Shown one piece after another: positions 20,712 through 30,381 of a DNA stretch of 64,000 nucleotides. The position numbers were made by a program, and so were the translations under genes. The first letter of the stretch is position 1, and each line of letters starts with the position of its first letter. The stretch comes from Nematostella vectensis. Taxonomy: Eukaryota > Cnidaria > Anthozoa > Actiniaria > Edwardsiidae. Under the pieces are notes generated by a model. That model searched no databases. It had not been told where the DNA came from and worked only from the letters and a program-made list of their open reading frames with translations. Location: NCBI RefSeq assembly GCF_932526225.1, contig NC_064045.1:11836442-11900441 (forward strand). Reading direction: 5' to 3'.

Positions 20712-21032
20712 TCAGCGCTTGTGCCTTCTATTGCAGCTAAGGCACGTGAGTCTGACATTCCACTTGTAGTGACCCTGATTGTCGTCCAGCCGGTCGATAC
20801 TGAAGCATTGGGCATGGCTCTTGGTGTACCCCTGAAGCAGAAGCTGAGCGCCACAGACCGTGCACTTCTTTTCCGCTTCAGCAATCATGCCGAGTACGTG
20901 GTCTACCGTCAGAACGTGGTGCGATCCCGTGTACTTTGTGCGACCCTTTTGCCTGTCGTCTATAGCGTATCGCTTGATTCGCGCTATAATAAGCTCTTCA
21001 CTGGGCGTAGCCTGCAGTCCTGTAGGAACCAA
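20712..21032 (-). CDS. HNH endonuclease domain, possible C-terminal part of the replication protein
   Basis: 106 residues. Cys pairs CTVCG and CLSC frame a core FSIDRLDDNQGH and NVRLTCLSCNRRH, a typical zinc-binding HNH nuclease (beta-beta-alpha-metal) pattern. Upstream are SEELIIARIKRYAIDD and a GSHHVLTVDHVL helix. No ATG precedes the domain: the frame is open back into the end of the helicase gene, one frame off. It may therefore be a C-terminal fusion to the helicase broken by one indel near 21046. Its stop codon directly abuts that of the convergent integrase. The role could be nicking during replication or resolution (inference). Confidence 0.78.
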   Translation of the reverse strand: MVPTGLQATPSEELIIARIKRYAIDDRQKGRTKYTGSHHVLTVDHVLGMIAEAEKKCTVCGAQLLLQGYTKSHAQCFSIDRLDDNQGHYKWNVRLTCLSCNRRHKR

Positions 21033-21045
21033 GGCACCGGGGGTG

Positions 21046-22719
21046 TTATCGGGTGGGGGGAATCACGCGGACTATCTGGTCGGCGTGACGCACGCGGAAG
21101 ATGCCGGTGTATACAGCATTCGCGAACCAGCCCTCTAAGTTGTGGTCTATGATAAACAGACGTCTTGGAGTCTGGATAGTCTTGCCCTGCACCCGGTGGA
21201 CGGTTCCCCAGCCCGCGTATTTCCACTCGAGGGGAAGCCCGTTAAGGACCGCGTCGAGAGGAACCTCGACTACTGTGCCTTTGTACGCGTCGACCTTCTC
21301 ACCCCTTTTGCCTGGCACGGGCACTGGCCGCCCTTGCTTGCGATAACGATGCGAGACGCTAGGATCGCAGTTTTCACACAGGCAGCGGTAGTCGGACTCG
21401 AACCAGCGGATGTTTCCTTGTGCCCACTCCTTGAGCATATCGTGAGGCCCCTCTTTATCTCCCCAGGGCGGGACCTGCCTATAGTCGCCACAACACACTA
21501 CCTGACACGGCCGCGTGGCGAGATACCCTAGGATGGCGCGTAGCACTTTAGTCTGTACCTTACAGCACTCGTCAATGATGATTACTTCTGCGAGACGGTC
21601 GAGTTTGTGCCCCAGCTCGGAAGGTATCAACTCCTCTATCGGCTTCTCGGCTGGTATGCAGAGGTAGTGGTGGTAGGTTTGAGCCTTCACCGCGAGGCGC
21701 GGGTTGTTGCGATGGTCGTGGGCGAGGTCGTTCTCGGGGGTGAGCACCACAACGTTGCGGCCGCGGAACATGCTCACCGCCAACTCGGTCTTCCCCGATC
21801 CTCCTTGGCCGGCTAGATACATCTTTGCAGAGGTTGCGGCCACTGGATCGCACGGCAGACTCGGCGCAGTGCTTGGCTCCTTTGCCAAGCTCTCCGACTT
21901 CTTCGGACCCCAAGCCGCTTCGGGTCGCCACTCGTACCCAGGCTTCTTGTGGCGCCACTCTCCACACCTCGGATTTCGCTCCACTAGCTGTACACCACTG
22001 GGCACCGCCTTTGCGTATATGGCATCTGTGCACACTCGGAGGACGTCTTCGTGAGGGATCCGCCTCAACATGCGTTGCAACGCTATGTTTGTGTACGCCA
22101 AGACGAAGGCCCTGATATGGTACCATTGTGAGCGTCGGACACCGTCTTTGTATTGGATCAGATGAGCCCCGTCGGCATGCTCGAAGTTAAGTAAGTGGTC
22201 GGTGCCCCCAAGGATGTTTGTCAGATACGCAGCTTCTTCACGGTCGCGGACTACGATCGAGGACTCGTCGCCATGGCGAGCGCACTTGCCTACGAAATGG
22301 ACAGCGAGATCTCGACCCTCAGGGTACTGCGAGTCTTCGCCGCCGGGGCGGCACGCGACGGAGTGGGGGAACTTGATGAAGTCCTTTTTTCCGACGCTAT
22401 ACAACACCTTCCTCGCCGTGGCCATGACGAGGTCACCCGAGTCTAACAGGTCCTTGAGCTCTGGCGTGGTGATCCAGCCCTCGTTTTGTTCCAAGTGCTG
22501 CCCTACCCTCTTGGAAGTGTAGGGGTGGCAGGCCTCAGAGAACTCCCACTCGGTCAGCTGAATGGCCCCGGTTAGTTGAAAAACCTCGCTCAATGGCCGT
22601 CCCACAACATCCGCGATACGATACACGTTCGTAGGGAAGCCATATTTCCGTACCAAATCAATGGCGTCCGAGGCACCGCCGGAGAGACTGTCCTCGCATC
22701 CTAGGTACGCCGCACGCAT
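21046..22719 (-). CDS. Replication protein: polymerase-B-palm-like segment fused to SF1 (Pif1/RecD-type) helicase
   Basis: 557 aa open frame. Residues about 5-175 contain GFPTNVYRIADVVG, LTEWEFSEACHPYTSKRVG and VLYSVGKKDFIKFPHS. About residues 200-245 read WYHIRAFVLAYTNIALQRML and then VLRVCTDAIYA, which follow the fold-order of the family B polymerase palm before and at motif C, but with CTD-x-I in place of DTDS. From residue ~290 a complete SF1 helicase follows: Walker A GQGGSGKTELA, VVVLTPEND, Walker B VIIIDECCKV, motif III CCGDYRQVPPWG, motif V VHRVQGKT and a motif VI-like YTGIFRVRHADQI. The usual Ser before the motif VI Arg is Phe. Helicases of this type unwind DNA 5'-3'. The protein extends upstream in other frames (to about 24496) and perhaps into the HNH domain. 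Confidence 0.8.
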   Translation of the reverse strand: MRAAYLGCEDSLSGGASDAIDLVRKYGFPTNVYRIADVVGRPLSEVFQLTGAIQLTEWEFSEACHPYTSKRVGQHLEQNEGWITTPELKDLLDSGDLVMATARKVLYSVGKKDFIKFPHSVACRPGGEDSQYPEGRDLAVHFVGKCARHGDESSIVVRDREEAAYLTNILGGTDHLLNFEHADGAHLIQYKDGVRRSQWYHIRAFVLAYTNIALQRMLRRIPHEDVLRVCTDAIYAKAVPSGVQLVERNPRCGEWRHKKPGYEWRPEAAWGPKKSESLAKEPSTAPSLPCDPVAATSAKMYLAGQGGSGKTELAVSMFRGRNVVVLTPENDLAHDHRNNPRLAVKAQTYHHYLCIPAEKPIEELIPSELGHKLDRLAEVIIIDECCKVQTKVLRAILGYLATRPCQVVCCGDYRQVPPWGDKEGPHDMLKEWAQGNIRWFESDYRCLCENCDPSVSHRYRKQGRPVPVPGKRGEKVDAYKGTVVEVPLDAVLNGLPLEWKYAGWGTVHRVQGKTIQTPRRLFIIDHNLEGWFANAVYTGIFRVRHADQIVRVIPPTR

Positions 22720-24496
22720 GTCGATGTGCGCCAGACGTCCCTGTACTTAAGAAGCGTTGGCCTGATGTTCTCTCTAGGCCGTGGACGCTCGTGATCGCGG
22801 GTGGTTCGGTCGGGAGCTCCGCCCAGGCGTGGTTATTGTGGCAAGGGATAGTGACCCTCGCCTTAGTCTTGTACTTCCCCGAGTCCCACAGAACGTTACC
22901 CAGGGCGTCCACGGCTACTAGCTTTACCTCGAGCTTCTTTTCCATCTCAAAGAGGTCTTCTTTGGTGCATCCCGTAGTGGCCAGCTTCTTGTCATATCGC
23001 TCGAGGATCTTGCCTCGTGTCTTGGTTAGACCAAGGGAGCGCGAGGTGCCGCGATTCCTCAAGAAGTCGGCAACATAACTCACAACACGTAGACGAGGTA
23101 CTCTCGTAATTTCTCCCAAATACCCGCATCGATGCCTTCCAGGGCGCCGACTGCGATTTGATCCCCTCTTTTGACTAATGACCCACCGATCTTGTGCTCC
23201 GAGCGCCCCTTCCTCCTCTGTGATTGGCGCCAATGGCTCTGCGGGGGTCTTACCAACGACCGTAAAGAGTCTGTAACGTCGGTTGGGGTCTACCATCTCA
23301 AGCACCGGTGGCAACACTGCGTTTGCCCGCAGAGACTTTTGCTTGTGCGAGACCCATCACACCGAGCCATCGTCATTAATACAAGGCCCCCGCATAACCG
23401 GATTTAGAGTAATGACACCTGCTCCACCAAGATCTCGTATCTTCTTGTAAACACCGGCGCTTATGTCTCGGCCCCGAAGAGTGGCATCCACGCTTGGGAA
23501 CCGAAGATGGGCGCCGCCGACGAAGAGAGAATAGTACTTCTCGGGGTCTAAACTCTCTGGGCCCTTTTGCCGCCGTCCCGGCAGCAAAGGGTCGAACTCG
23601 CGCCAGACTTCCTCTGTCCACGCTTTCGCCGGTACGAGCGGCTTAAGCAGCTTGTGTTTGACATCGTCGGGGATGTCCTCGTCCAGGATGTTCTGGACCA
23701 GCCCTGCTAGAACGGCAGGCGCCTTTTTGTCAGGCATGCTATTTAGAACCTCCTCTATGTAGCAGTCCATGTGTTTGGGTATGCCTTGTGCCACCCAGTC
23801 TCTAATTGCCCGTATCACAGCCGGCGGGACGAGTGTTTGGGTATGCCTTGTGCCACACAGTCTCTAATTGCTCGTATGGCGGGCTGCGACGTCAGACAGG
23901 ACGAGTGTTTGGGTATGCCTTGTGCCACTCAGTCTCTAATTGCCCGTATCATAGCCCTGCGGTATTAGACAGGACGGGTATTTGGGTATGCCTTGTGCCA
24001 CCCAGTCTGTAATTGCCCGTATCGCAGCCGGAGGGACGAGTGTTTGGGTATGCCTTGTGCCACCCAGTCTCCAATTGCCCGTATCACTGCCCTGCGGTAT
24101 CAGACAGGACGGGTATTTGGGTATGCCTTGTGCCACCCAGTCTCTAATTGCCCGTATCGTAGCCGGCGGGACGAGTGTTTGGGTATGCCTTGTGCCACCC
24201 AGTCTCTAACTGCCCGTATCGCGGGCTGCGATATCAGACAGGACGAGTGCGAACCATTCCCGAGCGCGCCTCTCGGTGCCGCGCATCCTCTGCCCTACAC
24301 GATTCGCTCCGCAGGGGCGGCATAACCACGTCTCCGACTGCGTCCCTATGCCGCAGATCCTGTACGGCACGGGGAGGGGGCTGCCTTTACGGGGCCTTTG
24401 GAGGTACACCTTGCAGTAGGTGTCCATGCACCTCTGGCCACACGTGTTTGCATGGCCGACCTTTAGCCACCCGAAGTAATCTTTTCCGCACTTCAT
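22720..24496 (-). pseudogene. N-terminal part of the replication protein: Cys-rich start and polymerase-like region, broken
   Basis: Three open blocks read in order. First, 24206-24496: MKCGKDYFGWLKVGHA then Cys pairs C-GQRC-x4-C, ICG and CRPCG, a zinc-binding start. Second, 23357-23818: DWVAQGIPKHMDCYIEEVLN, LVPAKAWTEEVWREFDP, YYSLFVGGAHLRFPSVDA and VYKKIRDLGGAGVITLNP. Third, about 22760-23300: NRRYRLFTVVGKTPAEPLAP, a Cys-linked helix (GCTKEDLFEMEKKLEVKLVA), then VDALGNVLWDSGKY and ARVTIPCHNNHAW. The blocks lie in different frames, with breaks near 24235, 23340, 23130 and 22740. The G-N-VLWDSGKY / NNHAW region resembles the N-terminal side of large viral and transposon replication proteins as I remember them. 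No exonuclease motif or protein-priming domain is visible. Confidence 0.6.
23772..24247. repeat. Seven-copy tandem repeat with alternating 62- and 73-bp units inside a coding region
   Basis: Each unit begins GTGTTTGGGTATGCCTTGTG or GTATTTGGG and continues CCACCCAGTCTCTAATTGCC. Ends alternate between CCGGCGGGACGA (62 bp) and a longer form with TATTAGACAGGACGG (73 bp); the pair is 135 bp, a multiple of three. On the minus strand a unit encodes DWVAQGIPK, so it is an amplified piece of the replication gene. Confidence 0.9.
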
Positions 24497-24502
24497 CCTT
24501 CG

Positions 24503-24901
24503 AATGCTATGCACATGTGTATATACGTATACGTATACGTATACGCACATGTGTATATATATATACTACAGGACAGACGGGGGTCTAATTGCAAGGTTCC
24601 CACCCGTTTCTATGAAAGGCCCCAGTCCCGCTGCTGTCGATAGACAGAGGATTTATGATTGCTAACCATTTCTAATTATTTATCTACGCTAAGTGGTCCC
24701 GACGTAGATCGATAATTAGCAATTATCAATCTACGCGAAACGCGTTTCGGTGTCTACGAAAGCCCCAAGCCTGGAATGGGGCTGGGGGGTTCGGAGGGGC
24801 CCAGCGCACCTGCCAAGCCTAAAATGCGGCTGGGAGGCCCGGAGGGGCGATTCGCGTTCTATGAAACTACCCAGTCCCCCCCCCCCCCCCCCCCCCCCCC
24901 C
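24503..24901 (-). repeat. Right terminal inverted repeat of the Polinton
   Basis: Matches 11298-11716 in reverse complement and ends with AGT followed by a 26-C run. It carries a TACGTATACGTATACGTATACG block at about 24523-24545, roughly 30-50 bp upstream of the ATG at 24496 of the minus-strand replication gene, so the terminal repeat probably doubles as that gene's promoter. Confidence 0.93.
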
Positions 24902-24907
24902 GAGGAG

Positions 24908-25973
24908 AAATATTACAAAACGAAATAAAAATAACTTTTAAGAATTATGAATAAACTTAATAGAAATAATATGATTCTTTTTAAATGGAAAACTTTACAA
25001 TTGATCAGATGACACTTATTTTGATCAAGAGATTGTTCTATAGACATCAACAACATTTCCAAATCAACAGGAATTTGAAAGACTAATCTACAGGGGAGAT
25101 TATTTACAATGCAAGTCACTTGACACTACTCTTCATTAAGTGAACTTTTTGCACCATAAAATGTGGGCAAGCACTGACCTTCTAAAAAATCGTCTTCCCT
25201 TCCAATTCATTTGAAGTTTTTTTTCCACTTCTTTCTTGTATGAAATGTTTACCAGTTTTTGTCTAAGTTGTAGGTTACCTGCTGTAAAGGTAATTTTTAC
25301 CATCGCTGCCCTTTGTGTCACTGACGTTCTACCCGTTGGAATTTGATCATGCCAATTAAATGTATTGTCTAAGGTGTAGATGGTGGAAGCATTGTTCTCT
25401 ATTTGTTGGATTTTAGGGGGGTAACAATTGGGTGAACCAGTCTCACAAACTGGATCTTACTCCAGGTTTTAGGCTTCTATGTTCTTTTACATTTGGTTAT
25501 TTGCAGTTTAGAGTTATTTTGGCGGTTTCATGCGCTCTTCCTTGATTAATTTGATTTCTTTTTTTTTTCTTCAAACGGCTTTAAAAATACATAGATAAAA
25601 CGATATACTGTCTATCAACAAAGTCGATTTTGCAGATTACAGTCTAACAGAGAGTAACTGTACAGTCTTACAGAGTACTGTTACAATATTATTATTGTGT
25701 AAAAGTTGATACGATACCTCGATTTTACGATATATTTTCTTTCTTCCTAGGCATATCGTTAAATCCAGGTTCCACTCACTGTGTCAAGAGAACAAAAACG
25801 TATATGCTTTCCTGTTGCAATAGATATGACGAGAGGTGGTTCAAAAGGACAATACTACAACCTTAAAAAGAAAATATTACATCCTTCAGAAAGAAATTAT
25901 TACATCCTTCAAAAATACTTTGGATACCCATGGAACCTATGAGGAAATATGAACTTTAGAGAGACCAATCACA
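24908..25973. other. AT-rich intergenic DNA, nothing recognised
   Basis: No convincing coding exon, tRNA or repeat structure was found. Short open frames are AT-rich chance frames. Confidence 0.5.
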
Positions 25974-25974
25974 A

Positions 25975-26216
25975 TGGGGCATTTGTAGCGTAGTAACCAA
26001 TCAGTTTGCATGAACTATAGGGCGACCAATCACAATGGGGAAATTGTAGCAAAACCAATCAGTTTGCATTATAGGGTGACCAATCACAATCGGGGAAATT
26101 GTAGCGTAACCAATCAGTTTGCATGAGCTATAGGGTGACCAATAAAGTTTCAGAAGTCAGAGGATGACCAACAAACTGACCAATCAAAATGGTGGATCTA
26201 AGGGTGACCAATCGAA
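25975..26216. promoter_or_regulatory. Array of nine CCAAT boxes in a ~53-bp imperfect tandem repeat
   Basis: CCAAT occurs nine times in about 240 bp, nearly always as ACCAATCA, in repeats that also contain CAATGGGGAAATTGTAGC and CAGTTTGCATGA. The repeat spacing alternates around 25-30 bp. CCAAT is the NF-Y (CBF) recognition core. No gene is evident on either side within 300 bp, so the role is unknown. Confidence 0.6.
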
Positions 26217-26499
26217 ATGTAGGAATGAATCATAACGTGCAGCAAGTATACGGCCCCTAATAAAAGAATAATCTACAGATAGATTTACAAGCAATCACAC
26301 AAGAAGTCATGTTTTTTTAATGTTTTGTTTTATTACGAATGTAAACTAAAATACCTCTACAAACAGGCGTCTTTTTCCAGTGGCCATTACCGGCCTACAA
26401 TGTCCAAGTGAAGCACTTGATATAATAATAAAACACTATACACGACTCAGTTTTTTTACACGAAATCTCTCAATAATAATAACAGCACGACAAAATGTC

Positions 26500-26900
26500 G
26501 GGGCGCGCGAATTTTCCCGCGCTTTTTTAAAATATTTGCTGTCCACGTTTTCCCGCCATTCTGGTGAAATGCGTATAAAATCAATTTTCAAACGTTGAAA
26601 AGTCGGAAGCTTGGGAAGCAATTTTTCAGTGTTGTTGTGGATTACAAGGGATGTTTTTCTCACATTTTGTCGTGTGTTTCTCTGTCATAAATACTCAGAC
26701 GTCTACAGACGAGACGTTCATTTTAGATTGCAGAAGTGATCTGGCAAAGAATGAAGTACAAAAGTATTTCTTCACTTCTCCATTTTTTGCGAGATCAAAA
26801 GACTTGCAAAGATGCTCCATTAAAGAACTTTTAAAACCCTTTTACAGAGTAAAGCTTGGATTTTCCATGTGGCGGAAAGCGTGCGACTTTTTTTAACAGT
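26500..26900 (+). promoter_or_regulatory. E2F-like promoter signature followed by a short open frame
   Basis: GCGCGCGAATTTTCCCGCGC (26501 on) and ACGTTTTCCCGCC (about 26547) contain TTTCCCGC E2F-type sites, and a TATAAAA lies at about 26575. An 81-aa open frame (26651-26896) follows, starting MFFSHFVVCFSV. I do not recognise it and it has no clear splice donor, so it may be chance. The combination resembles cell-cycle gene promoters. Confidence 0.35.
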
Positions 26901-29900
26901 TTGATTTTTTTTAATGGATAAGTTTTCTTACAATAAACATGGTCAATCATAAAAACTTCGAAAATTTGATTTACAACGTGTAAAAGGGCACTATAAGTTC
27001 AGGACTAAAAACGTTAATTTTATAGTTCGTTCATCCAACGGAGATGAGAATCGACGAGAGTTCTCTCGTCTCTCATGTCTGTTTGACCGTGCACTCTCAT
27101 TCACTTTATGAGCATGTTCAAAGTCGACAATGAGAGTTGACAAGAGTTGTCAGCAGTTTTTACGAAAATTTAACGTGTAATAACAGTGACGAATCCGGAA
27201 GTGAAATAATTGACTGCACTGAATCTTGGATAAAAAGGTAAACAATCTCAGATACCGTTTGATTGTAACGCTGTGAAAGCTAGTAAGATTGGAACTCTCA
27301 TCAACTCTCATCTCCGTTTGATCAGGGCGACATTTATCATATCTAACCATACTCAACAATACCTCTATGACATAGATTGTATGATACTGGATCTCACTTA
27401 TCATTCTATAATACAACTAGGTTGAAGATTCCCTAAAGAAACTACTACAATTGTTTTTTTTTCGGGTGGAAACAACGTTCAGCGTTTTTGTTGTTAGTCC
27501 TTTTACCCAGCCTTAATAATTTCTATTATTTTTTTTTACTTTATAAAATTACTAAACTACAACTTTACCCCCACTTTACATAATATTATTAGCCATAAAT
27601 ATATCTGTTAACCAAAATTCCTAAAAAAACACGGACTGATTCATATTTATATAAAGGTCGTGATATGTTTTAACAATCTTGTGAGTTATCTTTATAAATA
27701 AACTCATTTTGTGTGTTTCCAAACTCCAAGAATACTAATACTGAAATAGCAACTGACGCTTAACTTTCGGTTTGAAAAACAAAACGTGAAAAATAAAAGC
27801 GAGATTTCTTTCGCGATTTGCCATCACTGGATACACGGGCTTCAGGATAAATAGAGCAGAGGTTGCTCCGATGACGACTTTCCTTCCGCCCCGACAAAAT
27901 AAAAAAACTTCAAATTTGGTTAGGCCTAGTTTAAACGCCGCCTACAAATGGAGATAAAACAATGCATGTATTCGCATTTGGAACGGTACATGAAGAAAAC
28001 GGCGTCGAACCTAGGCCTTTGATGCCATTCAACTCTTTTTGAGATGGGACGAATTTTACTTCAAAATGTGTGATCAACGCGTCCTTTGGCTCATTCAATC
28101 TTACAGCCCGGCAAGAAAATAAGATAAAAGAAACGAATGAATTTTGCATTTTGTTTTACTCTGCAGTCAAACAGTCAGCATTTTTCCTGCGGATTAAGAA
28201 ATCTCGGATTTGACTATTGGGAAATTCGCATCGGTTGATACAGTTATACAGGCAATGCCTGGTAAATAATTGCACCACAATTCCTTGAGATCATTGGAAA
28301 ACGAAAGCACTTTGGTTTGAGCCGCTTTTTTACGCGGATTTAACAATCTCGCACAAAACTGTTAGCATAACTACTTCTACCCAGGCTTAAGACTAGTCTG
28401 AAGTAGATGAATTGTTGTTACCAAGCAAAATGACGAAGGCGGGGTAAAAAGTACTAGTGTGTGTATTTTAGGTATTTTTAGGACAAAAATGTTAATCTTC
28501 TTGTTGTTATTGTCACTTTCAGTGATGTTAATTGAATGTTTGATAAATACATATGAAATAACATTTACAGCAAACAGATTTAAATTTATCTATAAAAAAT
28601 ACTCATAACTATTAAAATAACATAAATTGGAATAAAACAGTTTTAATGGCGCGTTTAAACGCCAAAACAAAGGCATCTTTGCTTAATCACCACAAAAATA
28701 GCTAATAACAGCGGGTCACTATTTCCGTAATCAATTGAATTTCTTTAATCGCAGATAAGGCGGTGAAAACCCGATAACCAAGAATTCAAGATAAGACTTG
28801 AAATGTGGACAAGACTGTTGGTAAAATTCATGTTAAATGTATAATATACGATCTTTTCGAGCGAGGAGTTCTAAAATCTCGGAAAAAATGAAAAGGAACG
28901 CTTATTTCTGTTTTTTTTTTGTCTAGCAGATTTCATCGGTGATTTTTTAATTTCAATTTTGTTGTCATTGACCCTGCTTGAAGAGCTTCAGATTTTTGGC
29001 GTTTTTGTTTTCAGTCGCATTTGCTAATCAGTGCACTTAAAGAATTTTAATCTACTAAAACGACATCACAAACAGTCGACACCCTAAAATGTTCTCCAAA
29101 GTGATTGGATTATGAGATTTTCGATGATAATCCTGTCGCAAAATACTGGTCGGTGGTGAAATTCTCCTTACTCTACAACTGTTAAGTGAAACGATAAAAA
29201 CTTTGTTTTTCCAGGCGGCTTACTTTGTACGCATTTGCCGTTTTGCCGACGTAACATTCTCGTAAATTGTGGGCCGTCTTAAAAAGCAGACTGTAGTCTA
29301 CAACGAAGACATTGTTATGTAACGTTTTCGGCGATAACTTCTATATAATACAATCCCCTAAAACATAGTTCTATTAATTATTGTTTAAATGTGGATTTTA
29401 CCATATATTAATTTTGATCCTTCGAAAATAACATCATTAATCCTTCAATCATAAATCGGCCGAGGGGTACGCGCGAGGCCTGGGTAGGCGCCTGCGCACA
29501 CATATCCTAGTTTTCCGCATGTACCATCATTTCCCCCCCACTATTTTTTCTATATAATATACACTTACACTGTATACAACATATATTAATCAGCGAAATA
29601 GCAAACTTGTTATACCAATAACTTAACCCGTCTACGACTCTCGTTCCTTCTACGCTGATTCTCTTGGTAGTTGTCACAACTACAAGATTCGACGCGTGTA
29701 TTTGAGGCGTTGCTCTGCTCTCTTTGTTTCCCATTCAAGTGGCGTTGATCGATCAACGGCCAATTTTAAAAAAGCTCTCCCTTGACAGGCAACCCGTTCC
29801 AGATAAGTCAATGTTGTGGAGTATTTTGATATTTATCTGATAGATGATCACGTCTCAAAGGTTAGAACGCTCCATTTAGATTTTCACTTTAAGGATATAC

Positions 29901-30381
29901 CAGTTTTAGTTTGTCGTTAGAATTCAATAGCAATCTGAATTGGTCTTCATTTAAAATGGATCAATCGCTTTCTCAGGGCTTCAAAGATTTTTCTCGTTGT
30001 GTAAAGTAGTTGCATCATCATTCAGTGTTTAAAATCAAGAACTCAGAAATGCCAACATTGCGCTCAAGAAAACAATAGCAACTTAAGATCATTGAGAAGT
30101 TCCCTGTATAAACAGGATTTCCTAGATGCTATCAAGAATTAAGGGCATTTTTAGTTTTTCATTTGCGTGATTCTCAATTATCTCGTTTTTCATCAAGTAA
30201 GGATATGCACTAGATATGTACCGAGATTCACTAAGCAACTTACGTGGATTATTTCACGTAACTGCGATCTGTGCATGTTTGTTTCGTAACTACAAGAAAC
30301 TCAAAGAGCGCATTGCACTCGAAATCCGACAGATCTATCAATATGATCTCCCAAGCGCTGAATTAAAATCGCTCAACTCTG
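26901..30381. other. AT-rich gene-poor interval
   Basis: No coding exon could be supported. Small features seen are repeated ATGAGAGTTGA/TCAACTCTCAT words around 27050-27320, which form a weak inverted repeat, and poly-A/T tracts. The end of the interval holds the 3' flank of the CBX gene. Confidence 0.5.

Larger units (their letters stand above)
11298..24901. mobile_element. Polinton/Maverick-type self-synthesising transposon (endogenous virus-like element), degenerate
   Basis: The element is bounded by ~400-bp terminal inverted repeats and by GAGGAG on both sides (11292-11297 and 24902-24907); a 6-bp target duplication is characteristic of Polintons. It carries the hallmark pair of a retroviral-type integrase and a packaging-type ATPase, plus a candidate capsid protein, an SF1 helicase, an HNH nuclease and about nine small proteins. 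The outer genes on both ends are on the minus strand; the centre is mostly plus. It is clearly more G+C-rich than the flanks. At 13.6 kb it is slightly short for the family (15-20 kb). A protein-primed PolB and a cysteine protease, usual in Polintons, were not found. Stops and frameshifts in many genes show it is not a functional copy, unless some are sequence errors. Confidence 0.9.

Noticed and set aside
27931-28149. 72-codon minus-strand frame
   Set aside because: No homology recognised, no splice support and ordinary AT-rich surroundings.
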